63,874 nt of DNA from JBOICV01 sp050740255. Its GTDB lineage: Bacteria > Pseudomonadota > Gammaproteobacteria > Nevskiales > JBOICV01. Under the pieces are notes generated by a model that was not told where the DNA came from, searched no databases, and saw only the letters and a list, made by a program, of their open reading frames with translations. Positions 43,136-50,908 of this stretch are shown piece after piece. The first letter of the stretch is position 1; each line of letters opens with the position of its first letter. Made by a program: the position numbers and the translations under genes. The stretch covers positions 1-63,874 of the forward strand of contig JBOICV010000110.1 of assembly GCA_050740255.1 (NCBI GenBank). Reading direction: 5' to 3'.

Positions 43136-45592
43136 ATGAGTAAGTACCTCGTCATCGTCGAGTCGCCGGCCAAAGCCAAGACGATTAACAAATATCTCGG
43201 CACGGACTACGCGGTCATGGCGTCTTACGGCCATGTGCGCGACCTCATCGCCAAGGACGGCGCGGTCGATCCGGACGACGGCTTCGCCATGAAGTACGCG
43301 CTGATCGAGAAGAATGAGCGACACGTTAGCGCCATTGCCGGTGCGCTGAAAAAGGCCGAGGCGCTGTATCTGGCCACCGACCCTGACCGCGAAGGTGAGG
43401 CGATCTCCTGGCATCTGCACGAAATCCTGAAAGAGCGCGGCGCGCTGAAGGGCAAAGCGGTGCATCGCGTGGTGTTTTACGAAATCACCAAGAGCGCCAT
43501 CGCCGCGGCCATGCGTCAGCCGCGCCCGATTGCCAGCGACCTGGTCAATGCGCAGCAGGCGCGCCGCGCGCTCGATCACCTGGTCGGCTTCAATCTCTCG
43601 CCGCTGTTGTGGCGCAAAGTGCGGCCCGGCCTATCGGCCGGCCGGGTGCAGTCGCCCGCCTTGCGGCTGATCGTGGAGCGCGAGGAGGAAATCGAGAAGT
43701 TCATTCCGCGTGAATACTGGAGCATCGAAGCCGACTGCGAAAAAAGCGCGCAGGGCTTCGGCGCCCGGCTGAATCAGTTTGCGGGCGAGAAAGTCGAGCA
43801 GTTCTTCATTACCGATGAAGCGCGGGCGAAGACGGTTGAAAAAACTTTGCTCGCCGCAGCGCAGGGCAAGCTCACCGTCGCGTCGGTCGAGAGGAAGCAA
43901 CGCCGCCGCTTTCCGGCGCCGCCGTTCACCACCTCGACGCTGCAACAAGAGGCCAACCGTAAACTGGGATTTGGCGCCTCGCGCACCATGCGTACCGCGC
44001 AGCAGCTTTACGAAGGCATTGATATCGGCGGCGAGACCGTCGGCCTGATCAGCTATATGCGCACCGACTCGGTCAGTCTGGCCGCCGAGGCGATCGCGGA
44101 AATCCGCGGCTTCATCGGCCAGCGCTATGGCAAGGCCAGCGTGCCGGACGAGCCACGCAGCTACAAAGCCAAGTCGGTGAACGCGCAGGAGGCGCATGAG
44201 GCGGTGCGCCCGACCTCGGCGCTGCGCGAACCGGACTCGCTGCGCGCGCGGCTTTCGCCGGAGCAGTTCAAGCTGTATGACCTGATCTGGAAGCGTACGG
44301 TCGCCTGCCAGATGCAGCCGGCCTTGTACGACACGGTGACCGCCGACATGGCTGCGGGCGCCGAAGCCGCCGGTCACCGCCTGCGCGCGACCGGCTCCAC
44401 GCTGATTGAGCCCGGATATCTGGCGGTGTATCAGGAAGGCCGTGATGACGAGCAAGATGATGAGTCGAAGACCCTGCCGCCGCTGGAGCAGGGCGATAGC
44501 GTGAAATTGCTGGCGATCAAGCCCGAGCAGCACTTCACCGAACCGCCGCCGCGTTACACCGAAGCGACCCTGGTGAAGACGCTGGAGGAATACGACATCG
44601 GCCGGCCTTCCACTTACGCTAGCATTATCTCCACGCTGCAATACCGCGAATACGCGATACTGGACCAGCGCCGCTTCAAACCCACCGACACCGGGCGCAT
44701 CGTCAACCGCTTTCTCACCCAGCACTTCACCCAGTACGTGGACTACAAGTTCACCGCGCATTTCGAGGACGAACTCGACGAAATCTCGCGCGGCGAAAAA
44801 GACTGGGTGCCGGTGCTGGAGGAGTTCTGGGGGCCGTTCAAGAGCACGGTCGCCGCCAAAGCCGATATCCCGCGCGAGGAAGTGAACCTGTCGCGGCCGC
44901 TCGGCACCGATCCGAAGAGCGGCAAGCCGGTGACCGTGCGTCTCGGCCGTTACGGGCCCTTCGCGCAAATCGGCAGCAAGGACGACGCCGACAAGCCCAA
45001 ATTCGCCAGCCTGCGTAAGGGCCAGTTGCTGGAAACCATTTCGCTCGAGGAAGCGCTGGTCTTGTTCCAGTTGCCGCGCAAGCTGGGTGCGACGCCGGAG
45101 GGCGATATAGTCGAGGCCAGCGTCGGCCGCTTCGGGCCCTACATCAAGTACGGCAAGAAGTTCGTCTCGCTGAAAACCGATGACCCTTACACCGTGACGC
45201 TTGAACGCGCGCTCGAGGTCATCGCGGAGAAGCTGGCCGCGGATGCCAACCGTATCATCAGGACTTTCGACGACACGGACATCCAGGTGTTGAACGGCCG
45301 CTACGGGCCTTACATCACCGACGGCAAGAAGAACGGCAAGATACCGAAGGAGCGCGACCCCAAGTCGCTCACGCTCGCAGAATGCCAGGCCATTATTGCC
45401 GCTGCGCCGGAGAAAGGTCGCAGATTCGGCCGCAAGCAGGCGGCGCCAGCGGCTGAGGCTGCCGCATCGCCCAAGGAAAAGGCGGAAAATGTGGCGAAAA
45501 ATAAACCGAAAGCGGCCAAATCCACCGGCGCGAATAAGGGCAGCAAGAAAGCGAAACTGAGGGTCAAGGAAAAGATAAAGGAGCGGGCATGA
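43136..45592 (+). CDS. topA: DNA topoisomerase I
   Basis: An 818-residue type IA topoisomerase. The TOPRIM domain (VIVESPAKAKTI, then ATDPDREGEAISW) is followed by the catalytic Tyr307 in ISYMRTDSVSLA. The C-terminus carries about four Topo_C repeats of the form GRYGPY (including LGRYGPFAQIG and NGRYGPYITDG) and a Lys/Ala-rich tail, instead of the zinc ribbons of E. coli TopA. It relaxes negative supercoils. Its stop overlaps purE as ATGA. Confidence 0.95.
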   Translation: MSKYLVIVESPAKAKTINKYLGTDYAVMASYGHVRDLIAKDGAVDPDDGFAMKYALIEKNERHVSAIAGALKKAEALYLATDPDREGEAISWHLHEILKERGALKGKAVHRVVFYEITKSAIAAAMRQPRPIASDLVNAQQARRALDHLVGFNLSPLLWRKVRPGLSAGRVQSPALRLIVEREEEIEKFIPREYWSIEADCEKSAQGFGARLNQFAGEKVEQFFITDEARAKTVEKTLLAAAQGKLTVASVERKQRRRFPAPPFTTSTLQQEANRKLGFGASRTMRTAQQLYEGIDIGGETVGLISYMRTDSVSLAAEAIAEIRGFIGQRYGKASVPDEPRSYKAKSVNAQEAHEAVRPTSALREPDSLRARLSPEQFKLYDLIWKRTVACQMQPALYDTVTADMAAGAEAAGHRLRATGSTLIEPGYLAVYQEGRDDEQDDESKTLPPLEQGDSVKLLAIKPEQHFTEPPPRYTEATLVKTLEEYDIGRPSTYASIISTLQYREYAILDQRRFKPTDTGRIVNRFLTQHFTQYVDYKFTAHFEDELDEISRGEKDWVPVLEEFWGPFKSTVAAKADIPREEVNLSRPLGTDPKSGKPVTVRLGRYGPFAQIGSKDDADKPKFASLRKGQLLETISLEEALVLFQLPRKLGATPEGDIVEASVGRFGPYIKYGKKFVSLKTDDPYTVTLERALEVIAEKLAADANRIIRTFDDTDIQVLNGRYGPYITDGKKNGKIPKERDPKSLTLAECQAIIAAAPEKGRRFGRKQAAPAAEAAASPKEKAENVAKNKPKAAKSTGANKGSKKAKLRVKEKIKERA

Positions 45593-46098
45593 GCAAGGTC
45601 TTCGTGGCGATTCTGATGGGTTCGGACTCCGATCTGCCGGTGCTGCAAGCATCGGCGGATACGCTCAAATCACTCGGCATCCGCTATGAGATGAGAGTGC
45701 ACTCGGCGCATCGCACGCCGGACGAAACGCAGGCCTACGTCAAAGATGCCGACCAGCGCGGTTGTGCGGTATTCATCGCCGCCGCGGGCATGGCGGCGCA
45801 TCTGGCGGGCACCATCGCGGCGCTGACACTCAAACCCGTAATCGGCGTGCCGCTCGCGGGCGGCATTCTCGACGGCCTCGACTCGCTGCTGTCCACGGTG
45901 CAAATGCCGGGTGGTGTGCCGGTGGCGACGGTGGCGGTCGGCAAGGCGGGCGCCAGGAACGCCGCCTATCTCGCTGCGCAAATCCTGGCGCTGAGCGATC
46001 CGGCATTGGCGCAGAAAATCCGCACTGAGCGGGACACGAACCGCGCGCAAGTGCTGGCCAAGGACGCCGCGCTGCAAGCGCAGCTCAAGGGAGGCTGA
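45589..46098 (+). CDS. purE: N5-carboxyaminoimidazole ribonucleotide mutase PurE
   Basis: A 169-residue class I PurE with GSDSDLPVL at the phosphate site and the catalytic SAHRTPD with the conserved His. It converts N5-CAIR to CAIR in purine synthesis. In many bacteria purK follows directly; here a DUF4345 membrane gene comes next, so purK must be elsewhere. Confidence 0.94.
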   Translation: MSKVFVAILMGSDSDLPVLQASADTLKSLGIRYEMRVHSAHRTPDETQAYVKDADQRGCAVFIAAAGMAAHLAGTIAALTLKPVIGVPLAGGILDGLDSLLSTVQMPGGVPVATVAVGKAGARNAAYLAAQILALSDPALAQKIRTERDTNRAQVLAKDAALQAQLKGG

Positions 46099-46099
46099 C

Positions 46100-46489
46100 A
46101 TGATGAGCCGTTTCGCACCCTGGTTTTTGCTGTTGACAGGACTGGTGTTCGCCGGGATCGGGCTGATGGGCTTGTATGACCCCACCGGAACCGTCGCGCC
46201 GATGGGTTTGACGCTCGCCGACCTCAGCAGTCGCAGCGAGATGCGCGCCGTTTATGGCGGGATGAACCTGGTGATTGGTCTCTATCTGATCGCGGCGTTC
46301 CGCAATTCCGCACGACAGATGACCGCGTTGACGATCGCGGCCCTCATCATGGGCGGGCTCGCGCTGGGACGGCTGCTCAGCATGGCGGTGGAGGGCGTGC
46401 CAAGCCCGCTGATTCTCGGCTTTCTCGCGGTTGAGGTGACCGGTTGCGTCTTGGCGCTGCTGCTGCGCCGCAACGCCGCTGCTGCATGA
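46100..46489 (+). CDS. DUF4345-type membrane protein
   Basis: A 129-residue protein with four transmembrane helices: LLLTGLVFAGIGLMGL, a loop RSEMRAVYGGMNLVIGLYLI, then LTIAALIMGGLALG and LGFLAVEVTGCVLALLL. The EMRAVYGG motif and length fit DUF4345. Its start lies one base after the purE stop. Role unknown. Confidence 0.82.
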   Translation: MMSRFAPWFLLLTGLVFAGIGLMGLYDPTGTVAPMGLTLADLSSRSEMRAVYGGMNLVIGLYLIAAFRNSARQMTALTIAALIMGGLALGRLLSMAVEGVPSPLILGFLAVEVTGCVLALLLRRNAAAA

Positions 46490-46493
46490 CGGC

Positions 46494-47048
46494 ATGACCC
46501 CACATCATCTGCGCCACGCCTTGCGTGCGTTGCGCGCCGGTGGTGTGATCGCCTATCCGACCGAAGCCGTCTGGGGACTGGGCTGCGATCCGCTCAATGG
46601 CGCAGCCATCACGCGGCTATTGCAAATTAAACACCGGTCCATAGACAAAGGCGTGATTCTTATCGCGCACGAGCTGGCTGCGCTAAGCCCATTTCTGCGG
46701 CCTCTGAACCCATCGCTAAAGCGGCGGGTGCAGGCGACCTGGCCCGGCGCGGTAACCTGGCTGCTGCCGGCAGCCCCATCGCTGCCGTACTGGATCAGCG
46801 GCGGCCGCGACAGCGTGGCCGTGCGGGTTACCGCACATCCCTTGGCGCGAGCACTGTGCGCGAGTTTTGGCCGGCCGCTCGTCTCCACCAGCGCCAACCC
46901 GGCAGATCGCCGCCCGGCGCGTAACGCCCGGCAGGTGCGCGCCTATTTCGGGGATCGGCTCGAGGCATTACTGCCGGGCGCGACTGGCGGACTGACCCGG
47001 CCGACGGCAATCCGCGATGCGCGGACGGAACGGGTTGTGCGCCGCTAG
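46494..47048 (+). CDS. tsaC: Threonylcarbamoyl-AMP synthase TsaC (YrdC)
   Basis: A 184-residue protein of the single-domain Sua5/YciO/YrdC family: AYPTEAVWGLGCDP, KHRSIDKGVILI and STSANPAD. It makes the precursor for the t6A37 tRNA modification; TsaD, at 62303-63322 in this window, uses it. The position next to hemF matches Pseudomonas. Confidence 0.93.
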   Translation: MTPHHLRHALRALRAGGVIAYPTEAVWGLGCDPLNGAAITRLLQIKHRSIDKGVILIAHELAALSPFLRPLNPSLKRRVQATWPGAVTWLLPAAPSLPYWISGGRDSVAVRVTAHPLARALCASFGRPLVSTSANPADRRPARNARQVRAYFGDRLEALLPGATGGLTRPTAIRDARTERVVRR

Positions 47049-47058
47049 ACTGGTTGTC

Positions 47059-47973
47059 ATGAAAGAAGCAGTGGATGCCGCCGCGGTCGAGCGCTATCTG
47101 CGTGAACTGCAGAATAGAATCTGCACGGAGCTAGCGGGTTACGAGCCGCAACAGCATTTCCTTGCCGACCCCTGGCAACGACCCGAGGCCGCCGGCATGC
47201 GCGGCGGCGGCGACACCCGGATACTGGCCGACGGCGCGGTGTTCGAGCGCGCGGGCGTCGGCTTTTCGCTGGTGCACGGCGATCAATTGCCAGCGGCGGC
47301 CAGCGCACAACGGCCAGAACTTGCCGGCCGCGCTTGGCGCGCAATGGGTGTCTCCGTGGTGCTGCACCCGCTCAATCCTTACGCCCCGACCGCGCACATG
47401 AATGTGCGTTTCCTGATCGCCGAGAAGACGGGCGAGCCGCCGGTCTGGTGGTTCGGCGGCGGTTTCGATCTGACGCCTTACTACGGCTTCGCGGAAGACG
47501 CGCGGCACTGGCACGCGACGGCGCGCGCCGCCTGCGGCGCCGAACTGCACCCGCGCTTCAAGCAATGGTGCGATGAGTATTTCTATCTGAAGCATCGCCA
47601 GGAGCCGCGCGGCATTGGCGGGGTGTTCTTCGACGATATTAATGAAGGCGGCTTTGGCCGCTGCTGTGCGCTGATGCAAAGTGTCGGCGACCATTTTCTC
47701 AAGGCTTATCTGCCCATACTCGATCGGCGCAAGGATATGCCCTATGGCGCACGCGAGCGTGACTGGCAGCTCTATCGGCGCGGCCGCTATGTGGAATTCA
47801 ATATGGTCTACGACCGCGGCACCCTGTTCGGTTTGCAATCCGCGGGACGCACCGAGTCCATTCTGATGTCGTTGCCGCCGCTGGTAACCTGGCGCTATGG
47901 CTACCAGCCGGAAGCAGGGAGCGCAGAGGAAAAGCTTTACACCGATTTCTTGCGCGCGCGGGAGTGGGTATGA
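47059..47973 (+). CDS. hemF: Oxygen-dependent coproporphyrinogen III oxidase HemF
   Basis: A 304-residue enzyme with VVLHPLNPYAPTAHMNVRF, GGGFDLTPYYGF, FYLKHR and ERDWQLYRRGRYVEFNMVYDRGT. It removes two carboxyls from coproporphyrinogen in haem synthesis, using O2. The start at 47059 lies after the tsaC stop; the longer frame to 47017 overlaps it. Shortly downstream, a family A repeat supplies the leader of oxyR. Confidence 0.95.
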   Translation: MKEAVDAAAVERYLRELQNRICTELAGYEPQQHFLADPWQRPEAAGMRGGGDTRILADGAVFERAGVGFSLVHGDQLPAAASAQRPELAGRAWRAMGVSVVLHPLNPYAPTAHMNVRFLIAEKTGEPPVWWFGGGFDLTPYYGFAEDARHWHATARAACGAELHPRFKQWCDEYFYLKHRQEPRGIGGVFFDDINEGGFGRCCALMQSVGDHFLKAYLPILDRRKDMPYGARERDWQLYRRGRYVEFNMVYDRGTLFGLQSAGRTESILMSLPPLVTWRYGYQPEAGSAEEKLYTDFLRAREWV

Positions 47974-47984
47974 AAGGCGCGCTG

Positions 47985-48064
47985 AAATCCCCTCTGCCCC
48001 CCTTTTTAAAAGAGGGGAATCCGCCCCCTTTCGTAAAGGGGGCCGCGTGACACGCGGGGGGATT
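47985..48064. repeat. Palindromic repeat, family A copy 3
   Basis: AAATCCCC-type ends and a CCCCCTTTCGTAAAGGGGG core. It runs from the hemF 3' flank to 3 bp before the oxyR ATG, so the GGGGGG that may serve as the oxyR ribosome site belongs to the repeat. Confidence 0.75.
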
Positions 48065-48066
48065 GC

Positions 48067-49017
48067 ATGACGCTCACTGAACTGCGCTACGTGATCGCGC
48101 TCGATACCGAGCGGCATTTCGGCCGTGCGGCGCAGCGTTGTTTTGTATCCCAGCCAACGCTGTCGGTGGCCATCAAAAAGCTCGAAAAGCAACTTGGTGT
48201 CATGTTGTTCGAGCGTATCCGCGGCGAGGCGCGGCCGACGCCGGTGGGCATGCGCATTGTCGAGCAGGCGCGGCGCGTGCTGGACGAGGCCGAGCAGATC
48301 AAGACCATCGCCAAGCAGGGCAAAGATGATCTGGCCGGCAGCTTGCGCGTGGGCGCGATCTACACTGTCGGGCCCTATCTGTTTCCCCATCTGGTGCCTG
48401 CCTTGCACGAACAGGCCCCGCAAATGCCCTTGGTGATCGAGGAAAACTTTACTGCGGCGCTGGCGCGCAAGCTCAAGGAAAATGAACTGGACGCTATCGT
48501 TGTGGCCCTGCCCTTCGATGCCAGCGGCGTCGAGACGGCGCCGCTCTACGATGAACCTTTTGTGGTCGCCATGCCCAAGACTCATGCCTGGGCCAAGCGT
48601 AAAACGATTCCTGCGGCCGATCTTGCCGGTACCGAAGTGTTACTGCTCGGCCCCGGCAACTGTTTCCGTGATCAGGTGCTGGCGGCCTGCCCGCAGTGCC
48701 GCGAAGTGGAGTTGGAAGGCCGGCGGGCGCTGGCCGGCGGCAGCCTGGAAACCATCCGTCATATGGTGGCGAGCGGACTGGGTATCACGGTGTTGCCGCA
48801 AAGCGCGATCGCGGCCCATCACGATCCGTTGCTGGTGGTGCGCTCTTTTTCCGGCGAGGCGCCGCGGCGACGCATCGCGCTGGCCTGGCGCAAGTCCTTC
48901 CCGCGCCCGCGCGCGATTGCGCTATTGCGCGAGACCTTGCTGGGGAATCTGCCGCCGGGCGCGACGCGGCTTAAAGAGCGCCCCTCACCCCCGGATCAAG
49001 TCCGGGGCAGGCTCTAG
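48067..49017 (+). CDS. oxyR: Peroxide-responsive LysR regulator OxyR
   Basis: A 316-residue LysR regulator. The N-terminal winged helix (ALDTERHFGRAAQRCFVSQP, then TLSVAIKKLEKQLG) is followed by the regulatory domain. Cys199 (GPGNCFRDQVL) and Cys208 stand at exactly the positions that form the redox disulfide in E. coli OxyR; Cys211 is extra. It senses H2O2 and activates defence genes. The last 12 or so residues (from about 305, PSPPDQVRGRL) are encoded by a palindromic repeat. It follows hemF, fitting a link between haem and peroxide control. Confidence 0.92.
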   Translation: MTLTELRYVIALDTERHFGRAAQRCFVSQPTLSVAIKKLEKQLGVMLFERIRGEARPTPVGMRIVEQARRVLDEAEQIKTIAKQGKDDLAGSLRVGAIYTVGPYLFPHLVPALHEQAPQMPLVIEENFTAALARKLKENELDAIVVALPFDASGVETAPLYDEPFVVAMPKTHAWAKRKTIPAADLAGTEVLLLGPGNCFRDQVLAACPQCREVELEGRRALAGGSLETIRHMVASGLGITVLPQSAIAAHHDPLLVVRSFSGEAPRRRIALAWRKSFPRPRAIALLRETLLGNLPPGATRLKERPSPPDQVRGRL

Positions 49018-49058
49018 CCCTCTCCCCGCAAGCGGGGAGAGGGTCGGGGTGAGGGGCG
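48981..49058. repeat. Palindromic repeat, family B copy 3, across the oxyR stop
   Basis: CCCCTCACCCC ... GGGGTGAGGGG outer arms and CTCTCCCCGC-aag-CGGGGAGAG inner arms, with a nested CCCCGGAT..GTCCGGGG unit. Its left part encodes the OxyR tail and its right part lies in the convergent gap. Confidence 0.75.
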
Positions 49059-49198
49059 AATCTGGTCGGGGCTAAAGCCTGTCCTGAGCCCTGTCGAAGG
49101 GCCCCTCCTACAAAAGACGCAATCTCGCTTTGGTCTGACACGTTGTAGGAGCGGCTTCAGCCGCGAACCCTGTCGGGGCTAAGGCCCCTCCTACAAAA
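49059..49198. repeat. Family C and D repeats in the convergent oxyR/acyl-CoA dehydrogenase gap
   Basis: A GTCGGGGCTAAAGCC...CCCTCCTACAAAAG unit with an inserted CTGTCCTGAGCCCTGTCGAAGGG, and then TGTAGGAGCGGCTTCAGCCGCGA with GTCGGGGCTAAGGCCCCTCCTACA. The stop codon of the acyl-CoA dehydrogenase lies immediately at its edge. Confidence 0.75.
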
Positions 49199-50338
49199 TC
49201 AGCCGCGCCCGACCAACGAACGCGCAATGACCTCCTTCATGATTTCCGACGTGCCGCCATAAATACGCTGAATCCGCGCGTCCGCAAAGTAGCGGCTGAT
49301 CGGATACTCGGACATATAGCCGTAACCACCGAATAGTTGCAGGCAGGCGTCGGTGACGCGGCCTTCCATTTCGGTCGTGGCCAGTTTCGCCATCGCGGCG
49401 GTCGGCACGTCGAGCTTGCCTTGCGCGTACTGGCGATTGCACTTCTCGACAAAGGCGCGATGCACTTCGATTTCGGTCTTGATCTTGGCCAGTTCGAAAC
49501 GGGTGTTCTGGAAACTGGCGATGGGCTGGCCGAAGGCCTTGCGGGTGGTGACGTACTCGATGGTCTTCTCCAGCGCGCCCTGCGCATGGCCGATGGCGGA
49601 GACCGCCAGCACCAGACGCTCGCGCGGCAGTTCATCAATCAAATGACCGAAGCCGCCGCCCACGCGGCCCAGCACTTCATCCGCCGGTACCCGCACACCG
49701 TCGAAGAATAACTCGGAGGTGTCGGCCGAGAGCAGGCCGATTTTCTCGAGATTACGGCCGCGCTTGAAACCCGGCAGCGAACTATCCACGGTGAAGAGCG
49801 TCGTGCCCTTGGCGCCGGCCCTGGGATCGGTCTTGGTCGCGAGCACCACCACGCCGGCATTCTGACCGTTGGTGATAAAAGTCTTGGAGCCGTTGAGGAT
49901 GTAATGATCACCGTCGGCGATGGCGGTGGTCTTGATGCCCTGCAGATCCGAACCCGCGCCGGGCTCGGTCATGCCGATGGCGCCGATGCACTCGCCCGAA
50001 ATCATCTTCGGCAAATACTTCTGCTTCTGCGCCTCCGCGCCGAGATGCAGGATGTAGGGCGCCGCGATATCCGAATGCACCGTCAGATTGGAAGCGAGTG
50101 CGAGAAAGCCCAGACGCGCGGCCTCCTCCACGATCAAAGCCGAAAATTCAAACGGCGCACCGCTGCCGCCGTATTCCTCCGGCTGATCCACGCACAGCAG
50201 TCCCGCCTCGCCCATGCGCAGGTAAAACTCGCGCGGAATGATGCCGGCCCGCTCCCAGGCGTCGTAGTGCGGCTCGGCGTTTTCCTTCAAAAAGCGGACG
50301 ACGTTGTCGCGGAACAGCTCGAGTTCGGAGTTGCTCAT
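49199..50338 (-). CDS. Acyl-CoA dehydrogenase
   Basis: A 379-residue flavoenzyme with the family signatures GMTEPGAGSD, the FAD-binding FITNG and QLFGGYGYMSEYPISRYF. The usual C-terminal catalytic Glu (YEGT in medium-chain enzymes) is Gly here (IYGGTSE). Instead, Glu240 in LPRERLVLA lies where isovaleryl- and long-chain enzymes carry their base. I infer a long- or branched-chain acyl-CoA substrate. It would feed electrons through ETF. The ATG at 50338 lies beside a long repeat region. Confidence 0.93.
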   Translation of the reverse strand: MSNSELELFRDNVVRFLKENAEPHYDAWERAGIIPREFYLRMGEAGLLCVDQPEEYGGSGAPFEFSALIVEEAARLGFLALASNLTVHSDIAAPYILHLGAEAQKQKYLPKMISGECIGAIGMTEPGAGSDLQGIKTTAIADGDHYILNGSKTFITNGQNAGVVVLATKTDPRAGAKGTTLFTVDSSLPGFKRGRNLEKIGLLSADTSELFFDGVRVPADEVLGRVGGGFGHLIDELPRERLVLAVSAIGHAQGALEKTIEYVTTRKAFGQPIASFQNTRFELAKIKTEIEVHRAFVEKCNRQYAQGKLDVPTAAMAKLATTEMEGRVTDACLQLFGGYGYMSEYPISRYFADARIQRIYGGTSEIMKEVIARSLVGRG

Positions 50339-50409
50339 AACGGGGCAGGGCTAAGCGGGGCGCATAGTATGCCAATGGCCGGCAGAATCCGCGCATCCAT
50401 CTTGGGATC

Positions 50410-50600
50410 TGCGGTGTCTCAGATTGCATAGCAAGCGAGATCGCCACGGGCCGAGCCTGTCCTGAGCTTGCCGAAGGAGCCCTCGCGATGACAAACCTGT
50501 CCCCGGATCGAGTCCGGGGCAGGCTCTGAGCCACGTCGAAGGGGCTGTCATTGCAAGCCCGCAGGGCGAAGCAATCTCATTATTGGGCCAGGTCGCCTGC
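50410..50600. repeat. Composite of family D and GATTGC-type palindromic repeats
   Basis: Units of the form GCCTGTCCTGAGCTTGCCGAAGG, CCCCGGATCGAGTCCGGGG and TCATTGCAAGCCCGCAGGGC with GAAGCAATCTC, interleaved. Similar units occur at 49080, 50660, 53116 and 63450. No gene-like frame is supported here. With the 188-bp element next to it, this accounts for most of the 570-bp gap between the acyl-CoA dehydrogenase and the acyltransferase. Confidence 0.7.
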
Positions 50601-50637
50601 CGGAGTCGAAACTTAGTCACTGCCCGGACGGCGGGTA

Positions 50638-50825
50638 GTGTCTCAGTTTGCCGTCACACCGGCCCCCTTCGACGGGCTCAGGACAGGCTTCGACTTTGCT
50701 CAGGATAAACTCCGGCCGGTGTCCATGGGGTTGAAAAGACTGGATTCCGGCCCCCGGCCTAAAGCACGCCGGGGCAGGCCCCGCCGGAATGACGAGCTCG
50801 GAAGTTAGGTGGCAAACTGAGACAC
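50638..50825. mobile_element. 188-bp MITE-like element, copy 1
   Basis: Perfect 15-bp terminal inverted repeats GTGTCTCAGTTTGCC (50638-50652) and GGCAAACTGAGACAC (50811-50825) with no coding capacity. A 14-bp direct repeat with one mismatch, CCGGAYGGCGGGTA, lies at 50624-50637 and 50828-50841, close to what a target duplication would look like. A second copy in inverted orientation is at 63368-63506. Confidence 0.72.
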
Positions 50826-50908
50826 CACCGGATGGCGGGTAACTTGGTGCTGGTGCGGATTCAGTAGTATCGTCACCAGCCGCCCTGGACGGCGACAAAG
50901 GCAAGAAC

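Noticed and set aside
43631..45652. A 673-residue open frame antisense to topA
   Set aside because: It lies wholly opposite a conserved gene in a GC-rich genome, where antisense frames stay open by codon bias. It lacks a ribosome site and recognisable motifs, and its composition (Arg/Leu/Gly-rich) is typical of a shadow.
47131..48585. A 484-residue frame antisense to hemF and oxyR
   Set aside because: It spans two real genes and a palindromic repeat on the other strand. No family motif is seen, so it is a shadow.
50339..50908. Hidden small genes in the 570-bp gap
   Set aside because: All of the short frames here consist of translated palindromic repeats, with no ribosome site and no conserved residues.
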